Shown: positions 41,032 through 50,558, counted from the first letter of the stretch. The stretch: 64,000 bases of DNA from Sporobacter sp963677825 (GCA_963677825.2 CAXXEF010000001.1:2046001-2110000); one strand, 5' to 3'. The notes: generated from the letters alone by a model not told the origin. Made by a program: numbers and translations.

Positions 41032-41990
41032 TACGCAGACTGTCCGGGAAAGCTTTCCGCCAGGGCGTCAAGCAGGCGCATTTCGATCGTCTCGGCGCTT
41101 TCCTTTAGTGAAAAGCCGGCTGCCATCGCGTGGCCGCCGCCGCCGAAGCGCGCGCTCAGATCGCTGGCGTTAACGAGCGGTGTCGTACGCACGGAGACCT
41201 TGCAGTCGCCCGGGCCGGACAGCTCACGGATGGTAACGGCGACGATGACCTCGGCAATCGAGCCGGGAATGGCGGCGACGTCGTCAAGATCGTTTTCGGT
41301 AGCGCCGGTCTTTTCGAGCATTGCTTTAGTGATCGTTGCCACGGCGACGGCGCCGTCGTAGTAAAATTTCATATTCGAGGTGATCATCGCTTCCAGCACG
41401 ATACGGCTGCGTGCTTTTTTGCGGAACAGCTCACGGTTAATCTCACCGATCGGCGCGCCCGCATCGACGAGCGCGGCGGCGGTGCGCAGCGTATCGGCTG
41501 TTGTATTCATAAATTGGAAGCAGCCCGTATCGGTTGAGACGGCAACGTACAAAGACGTCGCCGTTTCCTCGGAGACGCTGCCGCTTAGCGCCATCAGCAA
41601 CGCGTAGACAATCTCCCCGCACGACGATTTACTACCGTCGAGGTATAGCTGCTTGGCATAAAGCGCATTAGACGGATGATGGTCAATCGACAGATCAACG
41701 CGGTCTTTATACGCTTCGGCGTTGTCAGGGAACAGCCCCGTCGACGCGGTGTCGACCGTTACGACAACGTCGGGTGTATAGTCCTCGGGCGCCCAGTGCT
41801 TTTCAACATACGTTGTGTACCGCGCTGTCGCTTCCGGGTTATGCAGGATATACGCCGTTTTACCCATCTCGAGCAGACCTTCGGCCAGACCTGCGGCGCT
41901 GCCGAGTGTGTCCCCGTCGGGGCGGCGGTGCGTCAGAATCAAAAAGCGGTCGTGCTCCTGCAGCCAGCGGACCGTCTCGTTAAACGTCAT
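41031..41990 (-). CDS. nrnA: DHH-family oligoribonuclease / pAp phosphatase (NrnA-like)
   Basis: Degrades nano-RNAs and 3'-phosphoadenosine 5'-phosphate. 319 aa from ATG 41990. DHH domain: LTHRRPDGDTLGSA, VTVDTAS, SIDHHPSN, VSTDTGCF; DHHA1 domain: GGGGHAMAAGFSL. The frame is open to 42023, but the ATG is preceded by GGCGG and overlaps the end of rbfA by 11 nt, the usual coupling in this operon. Confidence 0.93.
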   Translation of the reverse strand: MTFNETVRWLQEHDRFLILTHRRPDGDTLGSAAGLAEGLLEMGKTAYILHNPEATARYTTYVEKHWAPEDYTPDVVVTVDTASTGLFPDNAEAYKDRVDLSIDHHPSNALYAKQLYLDGSKSSCGEIVYALLMALSGSVSEETATSLYVAVSTDTGCFQFMNTTADTLRTAAALVDAGAPIGEINRELFRKKARSRIVLEAMITSNMKFYYDGAVAVATITKAMLEKTGATENDLDDVAAIPGSIAEVIVAVTIRELSGPGDCKVSVRTTPLVNASDLSARFGGGGHAMAAGFSLKESAETIEMRLLDALAESFPGQSA

Positions 41991-42354
41991 CACTGTCACC
42001 GCCTGTTTCGGTGTCGTCTTCAAGCTTGCCGAGGAGTTCCGAGATGTGCGCGCCGTGTTCGATGGACTTATCCAGATGGAAAATCAGCTCCGGCGTGTAG
42101 CGCAGGTCGAGGGCGTTGCCCAGTTCGCGGCGCAGAAAACCCGACGCCGACTTCAGCCCGCGCATCAATTCTTTTTCTGACTGAAGACCCAATACGCTGA
42201 TATAGATATTGCTGTAGCGTAAATCGCCCGTCGTATCGACGGCGGTAATACTCGTCATGCCCTGATGCACACGCGGATCTTTGACCGTGCGCAAGAGCGC
42301 CGAGAGCACGCGATGAATGTCTTCGTTCGTTCTGGCAATTCTGTTTGATGACAT
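41980..42354 (-). CDS. rbfA: Ribosome-binding factor A
   Basis: KH-fold 30S maturation and cold-adaptation factor. 124 aa: RIARTNEDIHRVLSALLRTVKDPRVHQGMTSITAVDTTGDLRYSNIYISVLG and LRRELGNALDLRYTPELIFHLDKSIEHGAHISELL. The C-terminus is acidic. It follows infB by 33 nt. Confidence 0.96.
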   Translation of the reverse strand: MSSNRIARTNEDIHRVLSALLRTVKDPRVHQGMTSITAVDTTGDLRYSNIYISVLGLQSEKELMRGLKSASGFLRRELGNALDLRYTPELIFHLDKSIEHGAHISELLGKLEDDTETGGDSDDV

Positions 42355-42387
42355 GGTATTTACCTCAACGCCGGAAATGCCGGCGTT

Positions 42388-44742
42388 TTACTGTTTGATT
42401 TCCTCCATCGTGAACGACTCGATTACGTCGCCCTCTTTGATGTCGTTATACTTTTCAATGGAGATGCCGCACTCGTAATTGGCGGCGACTTCCTTGACGT
42501 CGTCCTTGAAGCGGCGCAGCGACGCCATCTCGCCTTCATGGATGACGATGTTGTCACGGATGATGCGCACGGAGGAGTTGCGGACCATCTTGCCGTCCGT
42601 GACGTAGCTGCCGCAGACGGTGCCGACACGAGAGACCTTGATGACCTGACGCACTTCGGCGTGGCCGAGCACAACTTCCTTGTATTTTGGTGCGAGCATG
42701 CCCTTCATCGCTGTTTCGATCTCATTGATCGCATCATAAATGACGCGGTACAGACGGATATCAACATTGGAGCGCGCCATGCTGTCGCGCGCGGCGGCGT
42801 CCGGCCGGACGTTAAAGCCGACGATGATCGCGCCGCTCGTCGCGGCGAGCATGATGTCGGACTCGCTGATGCCGCCTACGCCGGATTGGATCACGCGTAC
42901 ACGAACCTCGTCGTTCGTCAGCTTCTCAAGCGAGGCTTTGATCGCCTCGGCCGAGCCCTGAACGTCAGCCTTGACGATAATATTGAGGTCTTTAAGCTCG
43001 CCTTGTTTGATGCGCGAGAACAGATCGTCCAGCGAAACCTTGACGGGCGCGGCGCCGGCGCCTTTCTTTTCAGACTTGCGCTCATCGGCAAGCTCGCGCG
43101 CCATGCGCTCATCGGCGACGGCATTGAACGTGTCGCCGGCTTCCGGTACCTCGGAGATACCGGCAATCTCGACAGGCACGGACGGTCCGGCTTCCTGTAC
43201 GCGCTCGCCGCGGTCGTTCGTCATCACACGCACACGGCCGACGGCCGTACCGGCGATGATAACGTCGTTTTGATGCAGCGTGCCGTTTTGCACAAGCACA
43301 GTCATCAGCGGGCCGCGGCCTTTATCGAGCCGCGCTTCAATGACAGTACCGCGCGCCTGACGGTTGGGATTGGCTTTGAGCTCGCCCATTTCGGCTGTCA
43401 GAACGATCATCTCGAGAAGATGGTCGATGCCCTCGCCGGTTTTGGCGGAAATCGGGCATACGATCGTGTCGCCGCCCCACTCGTCGGGGACGAGCTCGTA
43501 TTCGGTCAGCTGTTGTTTGATCTTTTCGGCGTTGGCGCCCGGAACGTCCATCTTGTTGATGGCCACGATGATCGGGGTGCCGGCAGCCCTGGCATGGCTG
43601 ATCGACTCGATCGTCTGCGGCATGATGCCGTCGTCGGCGGCGACAATCAGGATCGCGACGTCGGTGACGCTTGCGCCGCGGGCGCGCATGGCTGTGAAAG
43701 CTTCATGGCCCGGCGTATCAAGAAATGTTATTGGGCTGCCGTTTACCATGGCGCGGTACGCACCAATGTGCTGCGTAATGCCGCCGGCTTCACCGGAGAC
43801 AACGTTTGCTTCACGAATCTTATCGAGCAGCGACGTTTTACCATGGTCAACGTGACCCATAACAACGACGACCGGTGCGCGCGGCTCGAGCTCGTCTTCA
43901 TTATCGGCGCGTACGTCGATGAGTTTCTCCTCGGTCGATACAATAACCTCATGTTCGACCTTACAGCCCAGCTCGATCGCGACGAGCGCGGCTGTATCGT
44001 AGTCGATCACGTCGGAGACGCTGGCCATGACGCCGAGCTTGATGAGCTGCTTGACGACTTCGGCGCCTGTCTTCTTCATCCGCGTCGCCAGTTCGCCGAC
44101 GCCGATTTCGTCGGGAATATAGACTTTAAGCGGCGCTTTCTTGGCCGTTTCAAATTGTAGTTTCTGCATACGGTCGCGTTCCTCCTGTCGGCGCTTGGCG
44201 CCGGAGGCCATCGACTGACTGCGGCTTTTGTTCTTGTTGGTGAACTTCTGCTTACCGGCTTTGATGTTCTGCGCCTTTTCCGGTACAAGCTTGTCAAGCC
44301 GCTCGTCGTACTTATCAATATTGATTGTTGCGCCGGACGTATCAATGACGCGTTTTTTGCGTTCCTGACGCGCGGCGAACGGTTGGTCGGGCTTCTGGGC
44401 TACCGTTGACGGGCCCTGCTGCTTCTGCTGCTGCGCCGGTGCTTTGGCGTCCGCGGCTTTTTTATCGCCGCTGTCGCTGCCGGACGCGGGCTTGGCGGCA
44501 GGCTCTTTTTTCGTCGGCAAATCGGCCGGCGGTGACTCGACGGCGTAGACCTCTTCGATCGATTCGATCTGGTTGTGCTGCGTCAGGTACTCGAAAATCA
44601 GATCGAGCTCGCCAGACTCCAGAACCTGCATATGGTTTTTCGGCGTCGAGGCATACTGGGTCAAAATCTCGGTGACCGTTTTCGTCGGGAGCTTGAAGTC
44701 CTTAGCCACCTCGTGAACCCTGTATTTAAACATCATACTCAT
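42388..44742 (-). CDS. infB: Translation initiation factor IF-2
   Basis: GTPase that positions initiator tRNA. 784 aa. N-terminal IF2_N-like segment (FKYRVHEVAKDFKLPTKTVTEIL), a low-complexity Lys/Ala/Gln linker (about 75-130), a second IF2_N (IPDEIGVGELATRMKKTGAEVVKQLIKLG), G1 GHVDHGKT at 296-303, DTPGHEAF, NKMDVPG, then domains II-IV ending in YECGISIEKYNDIKEGDVIESF. GGAGG is 8 nt before ATG 44742. Confidence 0.98.
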   Translation of the reverse strand: MSMMFKYRVHEVAKDFKLPTKTVTEILTQYASTPKNHMQVLESGELDLIFEYLTQHNQIESIEEVYAVESPPADLPTKKEPAAKPASGSDSGDKKAADAKAPAQQQKQQGPSTVAQKPDQPFAARQERKKRVIDTSGATINIDKYDERLDKLVPEKAQNIKAGKQKFTNKNKSRSQSMASGAKRRQEERDRMQKLQFETAKKAPLKVYIPDEIGVGELATRMKKTGAEVVKQLIKLGVMASVSDVIDYDTAALVAIELGCKVEHEVIVSTEEKLIDVRADNEDELEPRAPVVVVMGHVDHGKTSLLDKIREANVVSGEAGGITQHIGAYRAMVNGSPITFLDTPGHEAFTAMRARGASVTDVAILIVAADDGIMPQTIESISHARAAGTPIIVAINKMDVPGANAEKIKQQLTEYELVPDEWGGDTIVCPISAKTGEGIDHLLEMIVLTAEMGELKANPNRQARGTVIEARLDKGRGPLMTVLVQNGTLHQNDVIIAGTAVGRVRVMTNDRGERVQEAGPSVPVEIAGISEVPEAGDTFNAVADERMARELADERKSEKKGAGAAPVKVSLDDLFSRIKQGELKDLNIIVKADVQGSAEAIKASLEKLTNDEVRVRVIQSGVGGISESDIMLAATSGAIIVGFNVRPDAAARDSMARSNVDIRLYRVIYDAINEIETAMKGMLAPKYKEVVLGHAEVRQVIKVSRVGTVCGSYVTDGKMVRNSSVRIIRDNIVIHEGEMASLRRFKDDVKEVAANYECGISIEKYNDIKEGDVIESFTMEEIKQ

Positions 44743-45164
44743 TTATTCGTCCTCCTCTTGCCGGATCGTTTGTTTCTTAAATGTGCCTTGGCCTCGCGCC
44801 GCCGCTGTAGTACGCGCTTAGCCGATTCGTTCAGCGCCGACGCGGCGTCGCTGTAGGGCTCGGGGTCGGATTTGGCAAGCTTTGATACGTACGACGCGGC
44901 GATGCCGGCGTCCAGCACGGCAAGCATGCCCGGCAGCCCCCTGCCGATAACGGCACCCAAATCGCTTTTCGTTGACGGAATAACGAGGTGCGGCGCCTTG
45001 TATTGTGCCCCGAGTGCCTTTGCGCGGCGCTTTGAGCCGTCCGACGCGTCGGAGGCCGATAGGATAACAACGGCTTTACCCGCGCGCGCTGCGTTTGTGA
45101 CCGATTCCTCACCGATCTCTAACAGACCGGCCTTTTTAGCGATGCCGAGCAGTGATTCATTCAT
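44739..45164 (-). CDS. L7Ae/L30e-family RNA-binding protein (YlxQ-like)
   Basis: A 141-aa kink-turn-binding-type protein located, as in B. subtilis, between ylxR and infB. Core: LLGIAKKAGLLEIGEESVTNAARAGKAVVILSASDASDGSKRR, then GAVIGRGLPGMLAVLDAGIAASYVSKL; a basic tail (RRREAKAHLRNKRSGKRRTNK) is unusually long. It overlaps infB by 4 nt and ylxR by 8 nt. Confidence 0.9.
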   Translation of the reverse strand: MNESLLGIAKKAGLLEIGEESVTNAARAGKAVVILSASDASDGSKRRAKALGAQYKAPHLVIPSTKSDLGAVIGRGLPGMLAVLDAGIAASYVSKLAKSDPEPYSDAASALNESAKRVLQRRREAKAHLRNKRSGKRRTNK

Positions 45165-45426
45165 GGCTGCCCTCCATCTGCGCGTCCAGCGCGTCGTACA
45201 TCTCGTCCGGGATGGCTGTGCCCAGTGCTCTGTCGAGCGCTTTGGCGCGCCGTGCCTTCTTCAAACAGTCCGGGTCGCGGCAGATATACGCGCCACGTCC
45301 GGGGCTCTTGCCTTTGAAGTCGAGCGAGACGACACCGTCCGGCGCGCGTACGGCTCGAATCAGCTCGCGCTTGGGTTTCATCACGCGGCAGCCGAGACAT
45401 TGCCGCATTGGTATTTTCTTTTGCAT
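45157..45426 (-). CDS. ylxR: YlxR (DUF448) nucleic-acid-binding protein
   Basis: An 89-aa protein of the nusA-infB operon, with the signature IPMRQCLGCRVMKPKRELIRAVR and the C-terminal GRGAYICRDPDCLKKARRAKALDRALG. GGGAG lies 11 nt before ATG 45426, whereas the upstream ATG 45447 has no site. YlxR homologues are linked to RNase P or to regulation, but the role is not settled. Confidence 0.92.
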   Translation of the reverse strand: MQKKIPMRQCLGCRVMKPKRELIRAVRAPDGVVSLDFKGKSPGRGAYICRDPDCLKKARRAKALDRALGTAIPDEMYDALDAQMEGSHE

Positions 45427-45601
45427 CTGCGTCTCGACTCCCTTCATTCATTTAATATAACCAAACACGAAGCGCTTTTCGCTTGCGTATTGATTGGATC
45501 GTTTTCAAGCGACGTCACGTCGCGGCAGGACTCGCCGACCGTGCTGTGGCGCAAAACGGGGATAGCGCGGAAAACCGCGCATCTTGGATGACGCGGCCCG
45601 C

Positions 45602-46657
45602 TTAGATTGAACCGGACTCCGGCTTTATGTCGATCTTATATCCTGTCAGACGCGCGGCCAGCCGGACATTCTGCCCCTCTTTACCGATCGCCAGTGACAG
45701 CTGACTGTCTGGTACGATGACGCGGCAGCTCTTACCGTCTTCCTGCATCGTGACATCGACGACATCCGACGGCGCAAGCGCCGAGGCAATATATTCCTCA
45801 GGTGCGTCGCTGTATTTGACAATATCGATCTTTTCACCGTCGAGCTCGTCGACGATTGACGAGACGCGCCCGCCCTTCGGGCCGACACACGCGCCGATGG
45901 GATCGACTTCAGGGTCGTTAGACATGACGGCGATCTTTGTACGGCTGCCGGCTTCGCGCGCGATGCTCTTGATTTCGACGACACCGTCAAAGATTTCCGG
46001 CACCTCCAGCTCAAACAGGCGCTTAACAAGGCCGGGATGCGTCCGTGAGATAAGCACTTGCGGTCCGCGTGACGATTTACGCACTTCGACAACATAGACC
46101 TTGATTCTATCGCCCTCGCGCAGCGCTTCCGACGGAATGCGCTCGCCGGCCGAGAGCATCGCCTCGGTATACTCCGAATTGGAGCTTATCTGGATCGAGA
46201 CGCTGCCGGTGCGCGGCTCGATGCGCGAGACGATACCGGTCAGGATCTCGTGTTCTTTCGATGTGAACTCGTCATAAACGATGCCGCGCTCGGCTTCACG
46301 GATACCCTGAATAATGACCTGTTTGGCGGCCTGCGCGGCGATACGGCCAAACTTTTTCGCGTCGACCGTTTCGTTGACGACGTCGCCAACTTCTGCCGTC
46401 GGCTCAAGACGCCGTGCCTGATCGAGGCTCAGCTCGTTGTCAGGGTCCTCGACGGGATCGGCGACCGTTTTGGCCAGATACATATGGACTGTCTGGTTTT
46501 CCGGATCGAGAAAAACACGGGCGCAGTCTTGACAGGTCGGCGCATCTTTGCGCAAAGCCGCCAGCAGCGCCTGCTCGATCTTTTCAATCATATAGGCCTG
46601 GGGGATGCCTTTTTCCCTTTCGATATCGGCAATGGCCGAGAAAAATTCAGCATTCAT
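45602..46657 (-). CDS. nusA: Transcription termination/antitermination factor NusA
   Basis: Binds RNA polymerase and nascent RNA. 351 aa, the short Firmicute form without C-terminal acidic repeats. N-terminal domain MNAEFFSAIADIEREKGI, an S1 domain around GIVSRIEPRTGSVSIQIS, KH1 RTHPGLVKRLFELEVPEIFDGVVEIKSIAREAG and KH2 VDPIGACVGPKGGRVSSIVDEL. GGAGGAAC is 6-7 nt before ATG 46657; the longer open frame overlaps rimP. A 175-nt gap separates it from ylxR; I see no gene there. Confidence 0.96.
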   Translation of the reverse strand: MNAEFFSAIADIEREKGIPQAYMIEKIEQALLAALRKDAPTCQDCARVFLDPENQTVHMYLAKTVADPVEDPDNELSLDQARRLEPTAEVGDVVNETVDAKKFGRIAAQAAKQVIIQGIREAERGIVYDEFTSKEHEILTGIVSRIEPRTGSVSIQISSNSEYTEAMLSAGERIPSEALREGDRIKVYVVEVRKSSRGPQVLISRTHPGLVKRLFELEVPEIFDGVVEIKSIAREAGSRTKIAVMSNDPEVDPIGACVGPKGGRVSSIVDELDGEKIDIVKYSDAPEEYIASALAPSDVVDVTMQEDGKSCRVIVPDSQLSLAIGKEGQNVRLAARLTGYKIDIKPESGSI

Positions 46658-46685
46658 GACCGTTCCTCCAATAATTCCAGGTTGT

Positions 46686-47138
46686 TTATCCGATGCGTAA
46701 GCGCACATGGGCGATTTCAGGTGTTTCAAAGTGGATGTTCTGTCCGGCGATGTCGATATCGAGCCCGTTATCGTCGCGCGCTTTGAGTGTGCCGACAAAT
46801 TCTTTGCGGCCGTCGCGCGATTTATATAGCCGCACCTCAATGAGATGCCCTATGAAACGCTCAAAGTCACTTGGACGCTTAAGTGCGCGCTCGGCACCTG
46901 CCGACGAGACCTCGAATGTGTAGCTTTCAGCGATCGGGTCGCGCTCGTCTAAGATCGGGTCAAGTGCACGGCTGACGGCCTCGCAGTCGGACAGCTGCAC
47001 GCCGCCCTGCTTGTCGATATATACACGCAGAAACCGATGCCCGCCTTCTTTGACAAACTCAACGTCCCAAAGCTCGCAGCCGAGCGATTGGACGACAGGT
47101 TCGGCGAGCGCCGCGACGAGGTCTGTGATTTTTTTCAT
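46686..47138 (-). CDS. rimP: Ribosome maturation factor RimP
   Basis: 30S assembly factor and first gene of the nusA-infB operon. 150 aa: AALAEPVVQSLGCELWDVEFVKEGGHRFLRVYIDKQGGVQLSDCEAVSRALDPILDERDPI and YTFEVSSAGAERALKRPSDFERFIG. GGAG is 8 nt before ATG 47138; the longer upstream frame covers the leader hairpin and is not used. Confidence 0.95.
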   Translation of the reverse strand: MKKITDLVAALAEPVVQSLGCELWDVEFVKEGGHRFLRVYIDKQGGVQLSDCEAVSRALDPILDERDPIAESYTFEVSSAGAERALKRPSDFERFIGHLIEVRLYKSRDGRKEFVGTLKARDDNGLDIDIAGQNIHFETPEIAHVRLRIG

Positions 47139-47205
47139 GACTGTGCTCCAGTCCCGAGCGCCGCAGGCGCGGCGCGACGAAAAAATTAACAATTTCAAAC
47201 TGTGC

Positions 47206-47234
47206 AAGAAAAAGAGTGGGAAAATACCCACTCT
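47206..47234 (-). terminator. Terminator-like attenuator in the rimP-nusA leader
   Basis: On the minus strand AGAGTGGG and CCCACTCT form a perfect 8-bp stem around TATTTT, followed by TTTTTCTTG. It lies between the operon promoter and rimP, so most transcripts would have to read through it. Confidence 0.75.
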
Positions 47235-47261
47235 GTCAGTCACAGTGTCTCTAACAGTGGG

Positions 47262-47290
47262 ATTATATCACTATTTTATAATGAATGCAA
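47262..47290 (-). promoter_or_regulatory. Promoter of the rimP-nusA-infB operon
   Basis: Minus strand TTGCAT (47285-47290), 17-nt spacer, perfect TATAAT (47262-47267). Start of transcription would fall near 47255, giving a leader of about 115 nt that contains the attenuator hairpin. Confidence 0.8.
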
Positions 47291-47608
47291 GGGTTTTAAG
47301 CATTTAATGCGCGCATTGCGGCGCGCATCCGCCGGTATATATAAGCGCGGCGCCGATGGGCCTGAAGTCTTTGGAATGAACGCCGCTTGTCCGCACGGAG
47401 AAACGCCGGGCTCTGATTGTGCGGCGGTGCGCTTATAGTCTTTGCGACGGCGTCTGGTCAATACACGCAGTGCGCCTGATAATTATTGTAACGCGCGGGC
47501 GCGCGCGAAATTTTTATATTGTATCGACATCGCCGAGGATTTTCCGGCAAAGTAGCCAAAGGCGAGGGCTTGTAACATAACTGTAATATTATATAAGCCC
47601 AAATTGAA

Positions 47609-47637
47609 TTGACAATACTTTGTCATTATTCTATAAT
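47609..47637 (+). promoter_or_regulatory. Perfect consensus promoter of the SLH protein gene
   Basis: TTGACA (47609-47614), exactly 17 nt, TATAAT (47632-47637). A full-consensus sigma-A promoter fits a very highly expressed surface protein. The region 47291-47608 upstream holds no gene that I can see. Confidence 0.92.
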
Positions 47638-47643
47638 CAACCT

Positions 47644-48049
47644 TGGCAAGATTCGCGCTGTTTGCCTTATTTTGGCGGGCGCAGCGTATCAAGCAGGGCT
47701 GATAATGGTGTGTGGTGTGCCGCTTCAGACTCGCTTGGAGGTTGTTTGTATAACGGGGAGCGCAGCGCCGCTTCGCTCCCCTACCTCCTTCGATTCTGGC
47801 GCGCGGCAAAATCAGTCCGGCTGTCAAACTCGGTACTGCCATTTGCTTGGGGGATAGCCGACCCGGAGCAAATGCTTGTACATACACATGCTAAAACCGA
47901 ATACACCCGATTTTGAAGCGGTTTTTAAGGCGTCACATTCACCACGCCGACAACCGGCATGGACGCCGGAAGGATCGTGAACGGCTCGGGAGCGTATCGG
48001 CAGAGGCGAAAAGCGTGCATAGCACGTAAATTTATTAGGAGGTACATAC
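47644..48049 (+). promoter_or_regulatory. Long 5' leader of the SLH protein gene
   Basis: About 405 nt of untranslated leader. It includes a strong hairpin GGGGAGCG/CGCTCCCC (about 47755-47782) and ends in AGGAGGT 8 nt before the start. Two short open frames in it lack ribosome sites. Such leaders usually stabilise abundant mRNAs; no riboswitch family is recognised. Confidence 0.55.
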
Positions 48050-50386
48050 ATGAAGAACCTGAAAAAACTTCTTGCAGTGGTTCTCGCGGTCGTTATGGTG
48101 TTCAGCGCCATGTCGATCACCGCGTCGGCGTTTAGCGATGATGCGGACATCGAGTACAAAGAAGCTGTAGGCATCATGACCGGCATCGGTGCTATTAACG
48201 GTTATCCGGACGGCACCTTTGATCCCACTGGGCTTGTAACCCGCGCCGAGGCTGCAAAGATGATTTGCTTTGCAAAACTCGGCCCCGCAATGGCAGAAGG
48301 GCTCCCGATGGGCCCCGCGGTCTTTGATGATGTCCCGGCTAGCCATTGGGCTAACAAGTACGTCTACTACTGCTACACCCAGGGCATCGTAGACGGTATG
48401 GATGAAGATACTTTTAATCCCGAAGGTAATGTTACGGGCCTTCAGCTGGCTAAAATGATTCTTGTCGCCATCGGCTATGGTGAGATGGATGAGTTCGTTG
48501 GCATCGACTGGGCTTACAACACCTATATTGCCGCCAACCAAAATGACATCTTTATGGGCAACGAGGATCTGGATGTCGATGCAGCCGCAACGCGTGAAGA
48601 AGCTGCCCTGTACATCCTGAACGGCCTCATGGCTGAGATGGTTTACTACAGCGAACTTCTTGGCCGTTACGTAGGCATGGAACAGAATATCTTTGAAATG
48701 TATGGCGACTTAGACAATGATGTTGAGATTGTCGTGAAGAACCAGGCTACTTCAGAAGATGACATGACCTATATCTGGGACGGCGGTCTCGTGGGTTATG
48801 ATATCGAGACTGGTCTTGACATGATCGGCCACGAAATGAACTTCATCTACAATGACGATGAAGATGATGAGGTTTATTTCTGGGAAGACATCGATTCGAC
48901 CATGGCTTACACGGTTGGAGACACGCTGCCGACGGGCGTTCAGATTGACGGCGACTTTAAAGTGTTCGTTAATTATGCATACGACGGCATGGCCTCAGAG
49001 CTGCCTGCAAAAGACGGCACGATTGTTTACAACACCGAAACGGGCGATATCGTTTCCTTCCTGTACGAAGAATTCTACGTTGACGTCGTTTCTACCGATG
49101 GTATTGACGACACAGACGGTGAAGAATCCATTACTCTGGATGGCGCCGGCGAACTGCAGAACAACGAAGACAGCGACGTCGTTACTGCATATGACGGCAT
49201 TGCAGCTGGCGATGTTGTCATCGTGACAATGGTTGGCGACTTCTACATGCTTGAAGAAGCTGCGACGATTACCGGCATGATTACGAAGACTGCCGGCACG
49301 ACAATTACAGTCGGCGGCGTTGCTTATGCCCCGACAGCAGCAGCCTCTGATAACAGCGGCCTCACCAGCGATACATTTGATTTCACAAGTAATTTCATGC
49401 TTTACCTGGACGGCATGGGCGGCTACATCGCGGCCGTGAAGCAGACTGAAGACACGTCTGTTGATGCTGGCCTCTTCTATGCGGTTTACACCTACGAGAT
49501 ACCTGCGTCCTCTTACATTGATGCGTATGGTGAAGAGCAAACCGATCCTGCGACCTACTACGCACAGGGCGTCAACATGGCTGGCGAAGAAGTTGTCTTC
49601 CAGATCAGCGAAGCCACCTACGAAGACGGTGAGGGCGCTAAAGACGAAACGGTCTATCCGGTTCTCTACACAGTTGCGACCGATAGTGAGACAGGCATTT
49701 CGGCACTGACAGAAGCAGGCGAGGCGTTCACAAACGATGAAAGCATCAATGCCACGACTGTTAAGATCGACGACGATGCTTACTACGCTGCAGACGTTAT
49801 GACGCTGTACGTTGATGGCAACATGGCTGATCTCGAAGTCACCGTTGTTGACGGCAAGCCCGTTCTCGCCGATGATGACACCGGCTACTACTACCTCAAC
49901 ACAGCTGGCGATGTTGCTTACGTTATCGTTGACACGACAGCACCGGAAGATGTAACGCCTGTAACTGGCGACATCATCTACGTTACCGACGCTGCCACGA
50001 CGGCTTCGACGGCTGACGGCGACTACTACGATGTTTACATTGACGGCGAAGCGAAAAATATCTATGTCAGCAATGCAGACGGTACAGTGGTGCCGACAGA
50101 AGATACGTTCTACACGTATTACATGGACGGCGACATGTACGTGCTGTCGGCGACGACCACGGGCGTCTTCTCGGCTGACGAGATCACAACCCTCTATGGC
50201 ACCTTGATTACGACGACACCTGCGGACGTCGAGGATGCTGAAGCTGCCGGCGCCATGGTTGTTGATACAACCGGCGGCGACATCGATACCGTTGCTGAGC
50301 TGTCCGAAGGCGACGTTGTTGCGCTCCAGCTCAACTCGGATGGTGACATTGTTATCGTCTACTACACCGACATCGTACTTGACTAA
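48050..50386 (+). CDS. SLH-domain surface (S-layer-like) protein
   Basis: A 778-aa secreted protein. Signal peptide 1-27 (LKKLLAVVLAVVMVFSAMSITASA), then three SLH domains at about 28-80, 88-143 and 148-200 (INGYPDGTFDPTGLVTRAEAAKMI; VDGMDEDTFNPEGNVTGLQLAKMI; NEDLDVDAAATREEAALYIL) that anchor it to cell-wall polymer. The remaining ~570 aa are very acidic, rich in D, T, Y and A, with repeated beta-type segments such as AYTVGDTLPTGVQIDGDF. Codon use is biased and less GC-rich than the neighbours, as in highly expressed genes. AGGAGG lies 8 nt upstream. Confidence 0.93.
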   Translation: MKNLKKLLAVVLAVVMVFSAMSITASAFSDDADIEYKEAVGIMTGIGAINGYPDGTFDPTGLVTRAEAAKMICFAKLGPAMAEGLPMGPAVFDDVPASHWANKYVYYCYTQGIVDGMDEDTFNPEGNVTGLQLAKMILVAIGYGEMDEFVGIDWAYNTYIAANQNDIFMGNEDLDVDAAATREEAALYILNGLMAEMVYYSELLGRYVGMEQNIFEMYGDLDNDVEIVVKNQATSEDDMTYIWDGGLVGYDIETGLDMIGHEMNFIYNDDEDDEVYFWEDIDSTMAYTVGDTLPTGVQIDGDFKVFVNYAYDGMASELPAKDGTIVYNTETGDIVSFLYEEFYVDVVSTDGIDDTDGEESITLDGAGELQNNEDSDVVTAYDGIAAGDVVIVTMVGDFYMLEEAATITGMITKTAGTTITVGGVAYAPTAAASDNSGLTSDTFDFTSNFMLYLDGMGGYIAAVKQTEDTSVDAGLFYAVYTYEIPASSYIDAYGEEQTDPATYYAQGVNMAGEEVVFQISEATYEDGEGAKDETVYPVLYTVATDSETGISALTEAGEAFTNDESINATTVKIDDDAYYAADVMTLYVDGNMADLEVTVVDGKPVLADDDTGYYYLNTAGDVAYVIVDTTAPEDVTPVTGDIIYVTDAATTASTADGDYYDVYIDGEAKNIYVSNADGTVVPTEDTFYTYYMDGDMYVLSATTTGVFSADEITTLYGTLITTTPADVEDAEAAGAMVVDTTGGDIDTVAELSEGDVVALQLNSDGDIVIVYYTDIVLD

Positions 50387-50437
50387 ACTGAAGACTAGGA
50401 ATCAGTTGCTTGGTATAACTTAGTACCAAACCCACGA

Positions 50438-50476
50438 AAGCCCCCGCCAATTGGCGGGGGTTTTCTTTTTGTTTTG
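50438..50476 (+). terminator. Terminator of the SLH protein gene
   Basis: Perfect 10-bp palindrome CCCCCGCCAA/TTGGCGGGGG (50441-50460), followed by TTTTCTTTTT. Confidence 0.92.
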
Positions 50477-50529
50477 AAGCAAACGCAGCAACTGCACGGC
50501 AACAATATAATATCGCTTTATGTCCCATC

Positions 50530-50558
50530 TTGACACAGCCGACAGCCGGTGGTACTAT
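50530..50558 (+). promoter_or_regulatory. Promoter of the T-box-cysE-cysS unit
   Basis: TTGACA (50530-50535) with TACTAT 17 nt further (50553-50558); TATAAT overlaps at 50556-50561 with 20-nt spacing. Either -10 places the start just before the T-box. Confidence 0.7.

Noticed and set aside
42538..44160. 540-codon open frame antisense to infB
   Set aside because: It mirrors infB codons in a GC-rich gene, has no ribosome site of note and its product has no known motif.
47644..48049. Riboswitch upstream of the SLH gene
   Set aside because: I could not match the leader to any aptamer consensus; the hairpins seen are generic.
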